Source: Ga0074139 sp964515195
GTDB taxonomy: Bacteria > Bdellovibrionota > Bdellovibrionia > Bdellovibrionales > Bdellovibrionaceae
Assembly (NCBI GenBank): GCA_964515195.1
Contig: CAZETK010000005.1
Span: 21,692-85,691, forward strand
Direction of reading: 5' to 3'
DNA: 64,000 nt
In this document: positions 52,103 to 61,070 of the stretch, piece by piece
Layout of the letters: each line of letters starts with the position of its first letter
Numbering within the stretch: the stretch's first letter is position 1
Made by a program: the position numbers and the translations under genes
Notes under the pieces: generated by a model
The model's input: only the letters and a program-made list of their open reading frames with translations
The model's database searches: none
What the model was told of the DNA's origin: nothing

Positions 52103-52648
52103 TCAGTTTTCAAAAATCTTGGGTTCCGGGCTAAAGCGGATAGTTAAGCAGTACCGCACTTTCGAAGAGTTATTGATAACATCGTGGATCTCGCAAATCT
52201 TTAAGAAGGTGGGATGTCTAAGAGTAAACTGAGTCTTAAGTACGATGTCGTCGTAGGAATAATCCTGATATGAAAAGTCCATTTTCTTGTTACTTTTGAC
52301 GAGAGGCTTGATGCCCGGGCCCTTCCTTTCAAAAAAGCGCGTTAGCGAATCATCGCAGTTCACCATGGGGATATTCAAAGCCACAGTTCGCGGGATACTG
52401 TCTTGAGCTGAACCATCGACGTGAGCGCTGTAAAATCCCTTTGGCATAACAGTCACCGTGCGAACCAATCGAATTTTATCAATCAAATCAAGCTCGGTCA
52501 AAAATGCCTTCAGTTGCGGCGATTTCTCTAATAAATCATGATGGTCAATGTGAACTGGAAGGCGTTTAATTTTATCAGTCAGGTCAAAATAAGAAATTAA
52601 TTCGGACTTGATATCGCTCAATTTTTCCGTCTGAACTTCTTTAAACAT
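52103..52648 (-). CDS. Putative Fe(II)/2-oxoglutarate-type oxygenase B
   Basis: 181 residues; the ATG follows GAGGAATAAAA. Metal triad candidates are His76-x-Asp78 in SAHVDGSAQD and His155 in CEIHDVINNSSKVRYCLTIRF, with Arg165 and Arg171 at the same spacing as in oxygenase A. The DG after the HxD and the VIN after the distal His are also shared with A. The N-terminal 70 residues differ. Encoded between the desaturase (31 nt upstream) and the GNAT-like gene. Likely a small hydroxylase of a metabolite or lipid; no substrate can be named. Confidence 0.66.
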   Translation of the reverse strand: MFKEVQTEKLSDIKSELISYFDLTDKIKRLPVHIDHHDLLEKSPQLKAFLTELDLIDKIRLVRTVTVMPKGFYSAHVDGSAQDSIPRTVALNIPMVNCDDSLTRFFERKGPGIKPLVKSNKKMDFSYQDYSYDDIVLKTQFTLRHPTFLKICEIHDVINNSSKVRYCLTIRFSPEPKIFEN

Positions 52649-52679
52649 TTTTATTCCTCATGTTTTTCAAAAACGAGGA

Positions 52680-53477
52680 TCAAGCGGCGTCTTTTTTTAT
52701 CATGCGGATAATAAAGGCCGATAGATCGAGTTCAAAGGGCTTCATCCCGAATCTCCATCGTGAGGCGTCGGCGTGGTGATTGCTGTGATAGCCTTCTCCG
52801 AAAACCAATAATCCAACCCACCAGAGGTTACGTGCCCGATCATTCTCTCGGGCAAGGGGGCATTTGTATCCGAATGATTCTGTATGTGCAAAAGTGCCAA
52901 GGGCGGACATAACATGCCAAAGAACAAAACAGGGAAAAAGATAGGCGTAAACAATGGCAAATGGATCGATCAAAACAAGAATAAGGGCATAAGTGGCGTG
53001 AATCGCCCAATAGTACTTATGAAAGCGCTGATGGCGAGAAGATCTTAAAAGATCCGCGACAAAGCGGGGACTGGCAGGTACCAGCATCGCAAAAAATTGC
53101 ATAGCCCAAAAGCGGCCCTGGGGATTATGGGGATCCCGATCCGTATCTGAATAGCGATGATGAGCGCGATGGACGGCTGTCCACTGAATGCTGGTCCCCA
53201 CCGCTCCCAGTGAGCCCAAGACAAGTCCGAGATATTCGAACCATAAAGGAGCGACATAACTTTTATGTGAGATCAATCGATGATATGTGCAGGCTACGCC
53301 AATGCAGCCAAATAAAAAATAAAAGAGGAGGGCCACGAGCCAATGCTGTAAGCTTCCATAAAGAATCATGGGAATCGCTGACAGGTGAGACAGTACATGA
53401 AACATAAATAAGGGGCTTTTGTAGAATGGGGTTAGGGCTCGCCCAGAATTTGCTGGTAAAGTCGCTGTTGTTTCCAT
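52680..53477 (-). CDS. Membrane fatty-acid (acyl-CoA) desaturase, SCD type
   Basis: 265 residues, about four membrane spans. The three histidine boxes of di-iron desaturases are complete: HRLISH (66-71), HRAHH (103-107, HRAHHRYSDTDRDPH) and HSNHH near the C-terminus (GEGYHSNHHADASRW). The layout is that of delta-9 acyl-CoA/acyl-lipid desaturases. It begins inside the stop of oxygenase C (TAATG), so it is translated with it. A housekeeping role in membrane fluidity is possible, but its tight place between oxygenase genes suggests it makes an unsaturated acyl part for the cluster product. Confidence 0.88.
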   Translation of the reverse strand: METTATLPANSGRALTPFYKSPLFMFHVLSHLSAIPMILYGSLQHWLVALLFYFLFGCIGVACTYHRLISHKSYVAPLWFEYLGLVLGSLGAVGTSIQWTAVHRAHHRYSDTDRDPHNPQGRFWAMQFFAMLVPASPRFVADLLRSSRHQRFHKYYWAIHATYALILVLIDPFAIVYAYLFPCFVLWHVMSALGTFAHTESFGYKCPLARENDRARNLWWVGLLVFGEGYHSNHHADASRWRFGMKPFELDLSAFIIRMIKKDAA

Positions 53478-54283
53478 TAATAAACCGCCGCTTCCAATTT
53501 CATTTTATCCTTATAATCGCGGTGCTGGCCATAAATCCGAAGTTGCATGCGCAACGACGAAACCGAGTTAGTGCAGTGAAGATAACCATCATCGAAATGC
53601 CAGGCCTTATACTTTCCTTCGTCGATAGTGCACTCCTCATCGCCGCTGTTGATATAAAACAAATTCCCGCCGCCTGAGCATACATTGAGAGTGATCGAGA
53701 CGCCACCCTTATCGTAGTATTCCTGATTGGTCTTGGGGCCGCTGTCCTTGTGAATGAGGCCGATGCTAGGGGGTACCTGTGTTAGAATTCGAATTACTGT
53801 TACAAAGTCCAAACCCAGTTGATTAACGATTTCGCGTAGGTAGGGTAGCTGAAAGTCTGTGCGAAAGCTCCAGGGTTGATGGTAGGTAATCCACAAGGGC
53901 ATTTTTTTGTCTCCTGAGGACTCTGTGTATTTCCACATCTCATCTAGATTCTGACTACCTTCAAGTTCAGGAAGGTAAGTGGCATTAACCTGGAAAAAGG
54001 TGTTCATCGTGTGATCGGTGAGAACTTTTTGTCCATTCTTTTCTGTCCAATATGGAACCTGGTTAAGATCCGCAAACTGTTGAGATTGGAAATGAATGCC
54101 ATCATCCCAAGTGGGCTTGCCATCTTTCAGGCTTGTTGTGGAAACGTGACTCTGCTGGAGAATACCGGATTGTTCAATTTCAGTACGGAGTTTCTCTTGA
54201 TTAAAATCTAAATCGATAGGGGCGAAGACGGGCCAACCCATGCCGGAATTGTGGCATTCGCGCCAGTTTACAGTCAACAACAC
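53477..54283 (-). CDS. Putative aspartyl/asparaginyl beta-hydroxylase-like oxygenase C
   Basis: 268 residues from GTG 54283; ATG 54241 is an alternative, and neither has a good ribosome site. The C-terminal half carries GLIHKDSGP (His178-x-Asp180) and WHFDDGYLHCTNSVSSLRMQLRI, with His236 and Arg245/Arg249. This matches the FDD-x-x-x-H-x-x-x-N-x(5)-R layout of the beta-hydroxylase family, which includes lipid hydroxylases (LpxO, OlsC) as well as peptide Asp/Asn hydroxylases. It is longer than oxygenases A and B and not a close relative. Its stop overlaps the desaturase start. Confidence 0.68.
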   Translation of the reverse strand: MLLTVNWRECHNSGMGWPVFAPIDLDFNQEKLRTEIEQSGILQQSHVSTTSLKDGKPTWDDGIHFQSQQFADLNQVPYWTEKNGQKVLTDHTMNTFFQVNATYLPELEGSQNLDEMWKYTESSGDKKMPLWITYHQPWSFRTDFQLPYLREIVNQLGLDFVTVIRILTQVPPSIGLIHKDSGPKTNQEYYDKGGVSITLNVCSGGGNLFYINSGDEECTIDEGKYKAWHFDDGYLHCTNSVSSLRMQLRIYGQHRDYKDKMKLEAAVY

Positions 54284-54349
54284 CTAACGCCACGTACCAG
54301 CTGTTTTAAGTAAATTCTGAGGGAGTTGAAAACAAATCTAAACAGGGAG

Positions 54350-55339
54350 TTACAAGGCGGGATTTAGCATTTTGAGTAATTCATCATAGGGTGTCAGCAC
54401 CCTTTTATTGCAGTCAGGGTACTGGGAAAGCAGGTCTTGCCTAAGACGGTTGGCCTCTTCTTGCACTCGCTCATAACCTGTGTACTTAGGTCGAGCGGCC
54501 AGCGGGAAGTGCTGTTGGTAAATGGTAAGTTTAGAGGACTCAGTGGTTAGCTTTCCCATGATCTCACTGTTAACTAAGCGGACTACAAAGGGGTCCAGAA
54601 GATAGGAAAGCATGATCTCGGCTGTATATTGAAAAAAACCAGGGCAGCCTGGACGGTTGCGCACCATAAAATGTCGATACCAAGAGGCAATTTGTTCTTT
54701 TTCAGAAAGACGCCAAATAGATTTTTCATAAGGACTGACGCCAGGGACGTAATCTTCAGGTCGATCCTTGATCAAAAGGCATTCACCACTTCCAAAAACA
54801 GGATAGCCTTGGATTTGGTCCACTAACCACATGGTGGGGAGTAGGGAAGGGGAGATGCAATAAGTGGCCTTTGCATATTCCAAGGCTTCCTTTTGCCAAA
54901 ATTTGAGCAGATCAAGATCGTAAATGCGGTAAGGAACAGAAAGAGATTCGCAAACAATAATGGCCCAGCTTATATCATGAATATTAATGTCGTTTTTGAA
55001 GCGTAAAATGGCCGCCGTGATAGGAATTCCCGCTTCGACAAAGGATCGAATAGTCACCTCTGAATCGACACCCCCTGAGAATAGGACATGAATGGGATCT
55101 CGAGTTTTAGTTGCAATAATTTTGGCGGTTTCAAGACATTCATCGTGAAAGTTGAGAGGGGGTCTTAGGCATGGACCGTACTCAACATACCACTCTTGAT
55201 CGGGTCTTTGTCGATAGGTAAAAGGAATTCCATCATAGCCAAATTTGAAATGATGATTGTGGGTTAGCTCGGGAATATTAAAATTACCGCCGTCTGCTGC
55301 CGATTTTAGATTGGGTGTTATGGTGTGCTCGTCATTCAT
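54350..55339 (-). CDS. PP-loop ATP pyrophosphatase (asparagine-synthase-like)
   Basis: 329 residues. PIHVLFSGGVDSEVTIRSF holds the PP-loop SGGVDS (88-93) of the N-type ATP pyrophosphatase family, which adenylates a carboxylate or carbonyl before attack by an amine or sulfur. The N-terminal 80 residues contain no glutamine-amidotransferase Cys at the start, so this is not a full AsnB. Later segments (FGSGECLLIKDRPEDYVPGVSPYEKSIW, FFQYTAEIMLSYLLDPFV) match no family known to the annotator. First gene of the minus-strand cluster, 66 nt before oxygenase C. It probably forms an amide or similar bond. Confidence 0.72.
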   Translation of the reverse strand: MNDEHTITPNLKSAADGGNFNIPELTHNHHFKFGYDGIPFTYRQRPDQEWYVEYGPCLRPPLNFHDECLETAKIIATKTRDPIHVLFSGGVDSEVTIRSFVEAGIPITAAILRFKNDINIHDISWAIIVCESLSVPYRIYDLDLLKFWQKEALEYAKATYCISPSLLPTMWLVDQIQGYPVFGSGECLLIKDRPEDYVPGVSPYEKSIWRLSEKEQIASWYRHFMVRNRPGCPGFFQYTAEIMLSYLLDPFVVRLVNSEIMGKLTTESSKLTIYQQHFPLAARPKYTGYERVQEEANRLRQDLLSQYPDCNKRVLTPYDELLKMLNPAL

Positions 55340-55423
55340 ATCAAGATTTCCGCTTGATCAGCCTAGCGATGCCGACGCTATAACTCAAGTTCTTTGCGTA
55401 AAGCATAAGAGGCCGTCTTAATT

Positions 55424-56317
55424 TCAAATTGATGAAAACCAGCCAGCGCACGATGCGTCGCCCGATGTGCAGCCGGCCCCTGAGCAGCTTGGAGAAGGTC
55501 CACAAGATTTGCACCCGTCCCCTTCGCAATAATTTCCGTTTGTAAGGCAGCCATGGCCGTAGCACGGGCCATAATCTGCCGTCATACAGCCGTGTCCAGA
55601 GCAGCCCGGTCCCGGGCTTGTGATAGAAAATGGCAAAGCACTATTATTGTTGGAAAACTTGCCTGCAACCGCGACTGCCGAGCACTTGGCAACGCCTGAT
55701 TCAAATCCAATCATAAACTGCCCCGGCGGACAAAGGGCCTCTATCGCATCCCCTCCGCCTGATGATGTTGCGGAGGCCACGAAATCACATTGCGATACTT
55801 TCTTGGCAGTGGGGGGTGTGGCCGGATCTGTTCTGAATTGGATTTCAAGTTCAAATCCTTTTAGCTGCAACGATTGGGCTTCACTTTTGAAGTCAACTTT
55901 TACCTTACCACGAAATCGGTCTGGTATGCCCAAAGATTTGATATCCGTAATTTTCATTGAGGCAATCTCAAGGTTTGTGCTGGTGCCTGGGACAACTTGA
56001 TTTTCAGCCGCGAGTATGGTTCCAGTGGGGCAAGTGGATGTGATCATGCTGATAGAAGTAGAGGGCGCAGGAAGGGACTCTGAGAACGGCAGGCTGTAGG
56101 CATCCATCAGACAACCGCATAAGGGTAAGTTTGACAGATATTTTGAAATGACAGATCTGGTCTCCATGGCGTCAATTTTGCGGTTAGCCGTGCGCAAGTC
56201 TTTTTGAATGCCAGTGACCATACTGGCAAAGGCCATGGACATCACGCCGAGAACAGCAACGGCGATTAGCATTTCGATCAAAGAGAAGCCTAATTTTTTA
56301 TTGAGAATGAGTTTCAA
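55424..56317 (-). CDS. Pseudopilin-like protein with Cys-rich C-terminal repeat
   Basis: 297 residues, TTG start after CAGGGGGCG. The N-terminus KKLGFSLIEMLIAVAVLGVM is a type IV prepilin / type II secretion pseudopilin signal: Gly before the cut, Phe at +1 and Glu at +5. The middle (about 60-215) is a globular domain with a few cysteines. The last 60 residues change character: four units of C-x-G-x-G-C or C-x-x-x-G-C (CSGHGC, CYGHGC, CEGDGC, CSGAGC) with a further SCGPSP and ASC. This gives twelve cysteines in a Gly-rich tail. It may bind metal or be heavily disulfide-linked. No other pilus genes are nearby. Confidence 0.78.
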   Translation of the reverse strand: MKLILNKKLGFSLIEMLIAVAVLGVMSMAFASMVTGIQKDLRTANRKIDAMETRSVISKYLSNLPLCGCLMDAYSLPFSESLPAPSTSISMITSTCPTGTILAAENQVVPGTSTNLEIASMKITDIKSLGIPDRFRGKVKVDFKSEAQSLQLKGFELEIQFRTDPATPPTAKKVSQCDFVASATSSGGGDAIEALCPPGQFMIGFESGVAKCSAVAVAGKFSNNNSALPFSITSPGPGCSGHGCMTADYGPCYGHGCLTNGNYCEGDGCKSCGPSPSCSGAGCTSGDASCAGWFSSI

Positions 56318-56605
56318 TTGCGCCCCCTGGGTTCGATAATTCTATTTATCAATTAGCGACGATCTACAGGGTCTATCGGCGTAAGCGCCCTAAGACTAAA
56401 CTAAATTATGTTTTGAATGCGAAAAAGTGAGAGTTTTGCTTACCTAATTATTAAATATAACAATGTATATCGTTTTTTGATTGGCAGCGCTTGCGGGGTC
56501 GGGCGAAGCTGCTATTACCTTTGGGCGGAATAATTGGTGCCCCATCCGCCGATGAAACAATCTATGCGGGATTAGTAAATGCAGCCAGCCATTCGGTTGT
56601 ACATG

Positions 56606-57037
56606 TTAGGGCTGATCAAATCTGACTTTGTCATCGTAACGGCAAACCAGAGATCTTGCAGAAATCGACTTGAGACCTCTTTTTTGAAAAGTAACTTCTC
56701 CCGTAAGTCCATCATAATTTCGAACTGCGAGTAAGCGAAAGCTGCCCAATCGATCATGGTAAACACGGGATTGGCCACGGTAGAGTTCACTGACTTCAAC
56801 TTTAGCGACTAATTTGGCAGTGCCGTTATTGGTGTTATGGGCAATAACGTAGGCTAGAAGATTGTGTCCATTGCTTCTGGCAATTCCCACTTCAACCCAT
56901 TGATCGCCCGTAACTTGCTGGCAAGTCATGATTGTTTCAACTGTAGTTTGGGCCTTCCCGTCAAGCGGATAGGCAATTGCCTGGCCACCAAAAGACAAGA
57001 TGATCAATAGAGCTGTTCCAAGATAGATGGTATTCAT
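56606..57037 (-). CDS. Secreted hypothetical protein, 143 aa
   Basis: Not recognised. Signal peptide MNTIYLGTALLIILSFGGQAIA. The mature part of about 120 residues is beta-rich (VEVGIARSNGHNLLAYVIAHNTN, AKLVAKVEVSELYRGQSRVYHD) with one Cys near each end (MTCQQVTG, LVCRYDD) that may form a disulfide. The ATG follows CCTAGGAGA. It lies between the PTS operon and the pseudopilin gene on the same strand, with about 150 and 290 nt on either side, so it is probably transcribed alone. Confidence 0.65.
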   Translation of the reverse strand: MNTIYLGTALLIILSFGGQAIAYPLDGKAQTTVETIMTCQQVTGDQWVEVGIARSNGHNLLAYVIAHNTNNGTAKLVAKVEVSELYRGQSRVYHDRLGSFRLLAVRNYDGLTGEVTFQKRGLKSISARSLVCRYDDKVRFDQP

Positions 57038-57186
57038 AAATTCTCCTAGGTTTAATAGACCGGATCACTATAATGAAAGCAGAGTGAAGTTGAAATACCG
57101 TGGTAAAGATTATAGATCACAGGTGTTTAAAAAATCGCCACTTCTTCCTAAAGGAAATCACCTAAATAGCGAAGCGAGATGACAGA

Positions 57187-58851
57187 TCATTGTAAAAATT
57201 TTTGAAGTTCGCTTCGAATCGAGTCTCGGTCCGATAACCCTGTAATTTTTTGAGCAAGCTGCTGACAGTCTTGTAACGAAAGCTGAGAGACCAATTTTCG
57301 ATTCTGAGCAATCAGAAGCGAATTTTGACTTAACTTTTGGACCCCAATACCCGCCAGAAAAGGAATTAACAGAGGGTCCGAGGCGATTTCTCCGCAGACA
57401 GAAAGCTCGCGGTTATGCACTCTCACCTGTTGGGCTAAATAACTCAGGGCGCGAAGCACGCCCGGTGAGTAGGGATCACTTAAGTGTTGAAGATTTGTGT
57501 TCATGCGATCGCAGGCGGTTAAGTACTGACAAAGATCATTGCTGCCTATGCTGAAGAATGACATGTGCTTTGAAAATTCTGGAATCATAAAAATATTTGA
57601 GGGAATTTCAAGCATCATGCCCCAACGAATTCTGTCTGTTTTGGGAATGATTTGGAAAGCTTGTATTAGCTCACTCGGCAATGTGACCATGGGAAACATA
57701 ACGTCCAGAGGGCCGAACTCAGAAGCTCGAGCAAGAGCGCGCATCTGAGTTAAAAAGATTTCAGGGTTTTTTAGACAAAGCCGGAGACCACGCACTCCTA
57801 AGAAAGGGTTATCCTCTTTGGGCATATTGAGGTACGAGATACTTTTATCGCCACCGATATCTAAAGTTCGAATAACCAGGGGCTTGCCATTCAATGTTAA
57901 AATGGCGCGTTTGTAGATTTCAAATTGTTCATCCTCGCTGGGCGCCCGTCTACGGTCCATAAAAAGAAACTCTGTTCGTAACAAACCTACGCCTTCAGCC
58001 CCATGCTCAAGCGCTTGTTCAATCGCCTTTTGGCTGGCGACATTCGCCACCATCAGAATTTTTGAACTGTCTTTGAGCTCTGTGGGCCGAGTCCTCCACT
58101 CCAGAAGTTCTTTCTGATTTTTTTCTAATGCAGCAACCTTCTTTTGATACTCATATTTTGTATTGGAGTCGGGATCCAGGACAAGTCGTGACGACTCAGA
58201 GTCTAAAACAGCTTCGACTGTTCCTGTCGGGAGCTTTAATTCGCCCAAGCCGAACACGGAGGGAATCCCCATTGATCGAAGTAAGATGGCGGTATGGGAA
58301 GTTGCTCCTCCCTTAAACAAGGCAACTCCCCGAACTGAGTGGCTTGAAACATGCGCCATAAGATCCGACGGACTTAAATCCTCGGCGATTAAAATACAAG
58401 GCTGGTTATTCTCGGTCTCATCATGGCGACGTGAAAGGTTGCGAATAAATCTTTGGGAAATGTCTTTTAGGTCAGCAATTCGTTCACGCAGATAATCAGA
58501 GCTGGCCTGTGAAAGAAGATCTATAAACTGTTGGGTGACGATTTGAATCGCTTGGGCCGCGTTTTTTTGGTTCTGAGTGATCTCGGAGCGAATTTGATCC
58601 AAATATTCTGGGTCAGTCAGCATCAAAAGATGGGCCTCAAAGATGTCAGCTTCTTGGGCACCGATTTCCACTTGAGTCCAGTCGCGAATCTTTTCGATTT
58701 GCTTCTGGCTTGTAAGTAGTGCGGTTTCAAGGTTCTGAATCTCCGTTGCGGTTCCAAGAAATTCTGTACTGATATCGGAAGATTGTTTAAGCCAAAGAGT
58801 TTCGGCAATCACGATTCCAGGATAAATGCAAATTCCTTGAAACTGCTCCAT
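57187..58851 (-). CDS. ptsI: PTS enzyme I (phosphoenolpyruvate-protein phosphotransferase)
   Basis: Takes phosphate from PEP and passes it to HPr. 554 residues, slightly shorter than the usual 570. Phospho-His186 lies in GGATSHTAILLR. The PEP-binding barrel shows GVGLLRTEFLFMDRR, LDIGGDK, FLGVRGLRLCL, SIGSNDLCQYL and the active Cys in ELSVCGEIASDP. Placed 8 nt after the HPr gene and downstream of EIICBA and glucoamylase, which completes a sugar phosphorelay in one operon. Confidence 0.96.
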   Translation of the reverse strand: MEQFQGICIYPGIVIAETLWLKQSSDISTEFLGTATEIQNLETALLTSQKQIEKIRDWTQVEIGAQEADIFEAHLLMLTDPEYLDQIRSEITQNQKNAAQAIQIVTQQFIDLLSQASSDYLRERIADLKDISQRFIRNLSRRHDETENNQPCILIAEDLSPSDLMAHVSSHSVRGVALFKGGATSHTAILLRSMGIPSVFGLGELKLPTGTVEAVLDSESSRLVLDPDSNTKYEYQKKVAALEKNQKELLEWRTRPTELKDSSKILMVANVASQKAIEQALEHGAEGVGLLRTEFLFMDRRRAPSEDEQFEIYKRAILTLNGKPLVIRTLDIGGDKSISYLNMPKEDNPFLGVRGLRLCLKNPEIFLTQMRALARASEFGPLDVMFPMVTLPSELIQAFQIIPKTDRIRWGMMLEIPSNIFMIPEFSKHMSFFSIGSNDLCQYLTACDRMNTNLQHLSDPYSPGVLRALSYLAQQVRVHNRELSVCGEIASDPLLIPFLAGIGVQKLSQNSLLIAQNRKLVSQLSLQDCQQLAQKITGLSDRDSIRSELQKFLQ

Positions 58852-58859
58852 TATAATCT

Positions 58860-59123
58860 TCAGATCTCGAAATTAGATTGAATTAGATTTTGCAAAGACT
58901 CTAAAGCTTCAACTTCGTCAACACCGTCCGCTGAGATATGGAACTCATCTCCCTTTTCCAAACCCAATGCCAAGATGTTCATAATTGACTTTGCATTTTT
59001 GATCTGGCCCTTAGCGCTCAGTTCAATTTTACAATTGTATCGTGAAGCCACCTTGACCAAGATGCCCGCAGGTCTGGCGTGCAGGCCTTCGTCATTTGCT
59101 AATTGGATGGTAATTTGTCTCAT
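58860..59123 (-). CDS. ptsH: PTS phosphocarrier protein HPr
   Basis: 87 residues. Phospho-acceptor His15 in EGLHARPAG. A regulatory-type Ser46 in NAKSIMNILALG is also present, so HPr-kinase control is possible if a kinase exists elsewhere. Lies 9 nt after the EIICBA gene and 8 nt before ptsI. It carries phosphate from EI to the EIIA domain encoded just upstream. Confidence 0.96.
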   Translation of the reverse strand: MRQITIQLANDEGLHARPAGILVKVASRYNCKIELSAKGQIKNAKSIMNILALGLEKGDEFHISADGVDEVEALESLQNLIQSNFEI

Positions 59124-59132
59124 ATTTTTCCT

Positions 59133-61070
59133 CTACTTCGTGATATGCAAAAGGGTTTCGATTGGATTTACGGTTTTTGCGGTCGTCGCTTTTACGGCTT
59201 TGAAATTCGAAGAATTCGTCACCACGATAGGGGTGATAATGGAAGGCGCGTTTTTCCGAACGAGATCCAAATCAAATTTGATCAACTGCTGGCCCTTTTT
59301 AACTTGATCACCGTTTTTGACCAGGACCTCAAACCCAGCTCCCTTCATTTTGACGGTATCGATCCCAATGTGAATTAAAAGTTCAACACCATTTTGATTC
59401 TCGAGGCCGATAGCATGCCCGGTTTTGAAAACTTGCACGACCACGCCGTCAAATGGGGCTGTAACAAGACCTTCTGTCGGCTCAATTGCGATTCCGTCAC
59501 CCATAATTCTCTGGGAAAATGTTTGATCAGGGACTGACTCGAGAGGAAGTACCAGTCCTCGTAGCGGAGCCAGTACGGTCAATGGACCGGCATCGGCGGG
59601 ATCAATAGTGGGAGTGTCCAGGGACATCAGGCGGAGTATTCTTTCTTTCAGCGTATCAGATTGTGTGCCAAAAATGATTTGAAAGTTTCCTTGGCCGTCA
59701 TGAAAAAGCCCCGCTGCCCCTAAAGACTTCATTCGAGCTTGCTCCACGATTTTGCCATTGTGAACAGTGACTCGCAATCGAGTGATACAGGCGTCAATAT
59801 CTTTGATATTGGAGCTTCCGCCCAATGCCGCCAATACGGAACCTGCTAGACTGTCTGGAGTGACCCGGATGGCTGGTGCAGTTGGGTCAAGCTCGGCCAA
59901 CGGATTATCATTAGCGTTCTCACGTCCTGGAGTTTTTAAGTTTAACGCTCCGATCAGGGTGTAGAAACTTGAAAAATACAAAAGAGCTATAAGAGGGCCA
60001 ATCAAAGTCCAAAGGAAAAGGCTGTTCTTCTGATTGAAATAACCAAGACCGAAGTCAATCAACGACGCTGAAAAAGTATAACCTAAGTGAACATCAAAGA
60101 GCGTTGTCAAATAGCCCGAGCAGAAAGCAAGGCCTACATGGAGAACGTATAAAAGCGGCGCCACGAAGATAAAAGCAAATTCGATAGGCTCTGTGATACC
60201 CGTGATAATGGAGGTTAGTGCCGCTGTCAGCATCACTCCACCGACCGCCTTTCGTTTTTCCTTAGGGGCCCGCAGAACCATGGCCAGCGCCGCTGCAGGA
60301 AGCCCAAACAGCATAATCGGAAATTCGGCTGCCATAAAAATACCGGCACTCGGATCTCCGGCAAAGTAACGGGCGGAGTCTCCATTCACCAAGCTGCCAT
60401 TGGTGCTCATAAATTCACCAAACTGAAACAGGAAGGGTTGATAGAAGACATGATGAAGTCCAACGGGAATTAGCAATCGCTTTCCAGCGGCATAGAACGC
60501 TCCTCCCCAGGATGAGCTCATCACCCATTCGCCGAAGTGATTGATTCCGGATTGAAGTGGCGGCCAAACAAGACTTAATCCTGTGGCTATGAAGATCGCT
60601 GAGAAAGCTACAAGAATTGTTACTAATCTCTTTCCCGAGAAAAAACCAAGCACACGAGGGAGTTCAGTTTTGCTGAAGCGTCGATAGAAATAAGCGGCCA
60701 CAAAACCCATCAAGATACCGCCAAAGACGCCGGTATTCATAGGAAGCTCTAATTGTTGAATCTCGCTAAACGCTTTCAAAAGAGCGACAAGGGTAAAATA
60801 TCCCACCACAGCGGAAAGGGCGGCGACACCGGCCCCCTGGGCAAAACCGATGGCAACTCCCACCGCAAACACCACAGGCAATTGCTCAAAAATCGCCAAC
60901 CCGCCGCTATACAGGACTTGACCGATATGACCTACCCACGTTGGCCAGTCGCTTGAGCCCTGGAGAAGTCTTCCCATGGCCACAATCAGGCCCGCCGCTG
61001 GCAATACCGAGACTGGGGTCATTAATGATTGACCTAACTTTTGTAAATTCGCAAAAAAACTGGATCTCAT
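59133..61070 (-). CDS. PTS glucose/N-acetylglucosamine-type EIICBA
   Basis: 645 residues from ATG 61070, which overlaps the glucoamylase stop as ATGA. The three domains run in one chain. EIIC is at about 1-375, about ten spans (LMTPVSVLPAAGLIVAMGRLL, PVGLHHVFYQPFLF, ITGITEPIEFAF). EIIB is at about 395-470 with the phospho-Cys in IKDIDACITRLRV. EIIA is at about 500-645 with the phospho-His in ELLIHIGIDTVKMKG. NagE and some GlcNAc/glucose permeases use this C-B-A order. The glucoamylase upstream favours glucose as the substrate; GlcNAc from cell walls is the alternative. Transports and phosphorylates the sugar at the inner membrane. Confidence 0.93.
   Translation of the reverse strand: MRSSFFANLQKLGQSLMTPVSVLPAAGLIVAMGRLLQGSSDWPTWVGHIGQVLYSGGLAIFEQLPVVFAVGVAIGFAQGAGVAALSAVVGYFTLVALLKAFSEIQQLELPMNTGVFGGILMGFVAAYFYRRFSKTELPRVLGFFSGKRLVTILVAFSAIFIATGLSLVWPPLQSGINHFGEWVMSSSWGGAFYAAGKRLLIPVGLHHVFYQPFLFQFGEFMSTNGSLVNGDSARYFAGDPSAGIFMAAEFPIMLFGLPAAALAMVLRAPKEKRKAVGGVMLTAALTSIITGITEPIEFAFIFVAPLLYVLHVGLAFCSGYLTTLFDVHLGYTFSASLIDFGLGYFNQKNSLFLWTLIGPLIALLYFSSFYTLIGALNLKTPGRENANDNPLAELDPTAPAIRVTPDSLAGSVLAALGGSSNIKDIDACITRLRVTVHNGKIVEQARMKSLGAAGLFHDGQGNFQIIFGTQSDTLKERILRLMSLDTPTIDPADAGPLTVLAPLRGLVLPLESVPDQTFSQRIMGDGIAIEPTEGLVTAPFDGVVVQVFKTGHAIGLENQNGVELLIHIGIDTVKMKGAGFEVLVKNGDQVKKGQQLIKFDLDLVRKNAPSIITPIVVTNSSNFKAVKATTAKTVNPIETLLHITK

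Noticed and set aside
50923..55339. Oxygenase cluster as part of a prophage
   Set aside because: Some phages carry similar oxygenases and PP-loop proteins, but no integrase, structural phage gene, tRNA or att-like repeat was found nearby.
56500..56605. Short open stretch upstream of the pseudopilin gene
   Set aside because: Read in all plus frames it gives no signal, ribosome site or recognisable motif.
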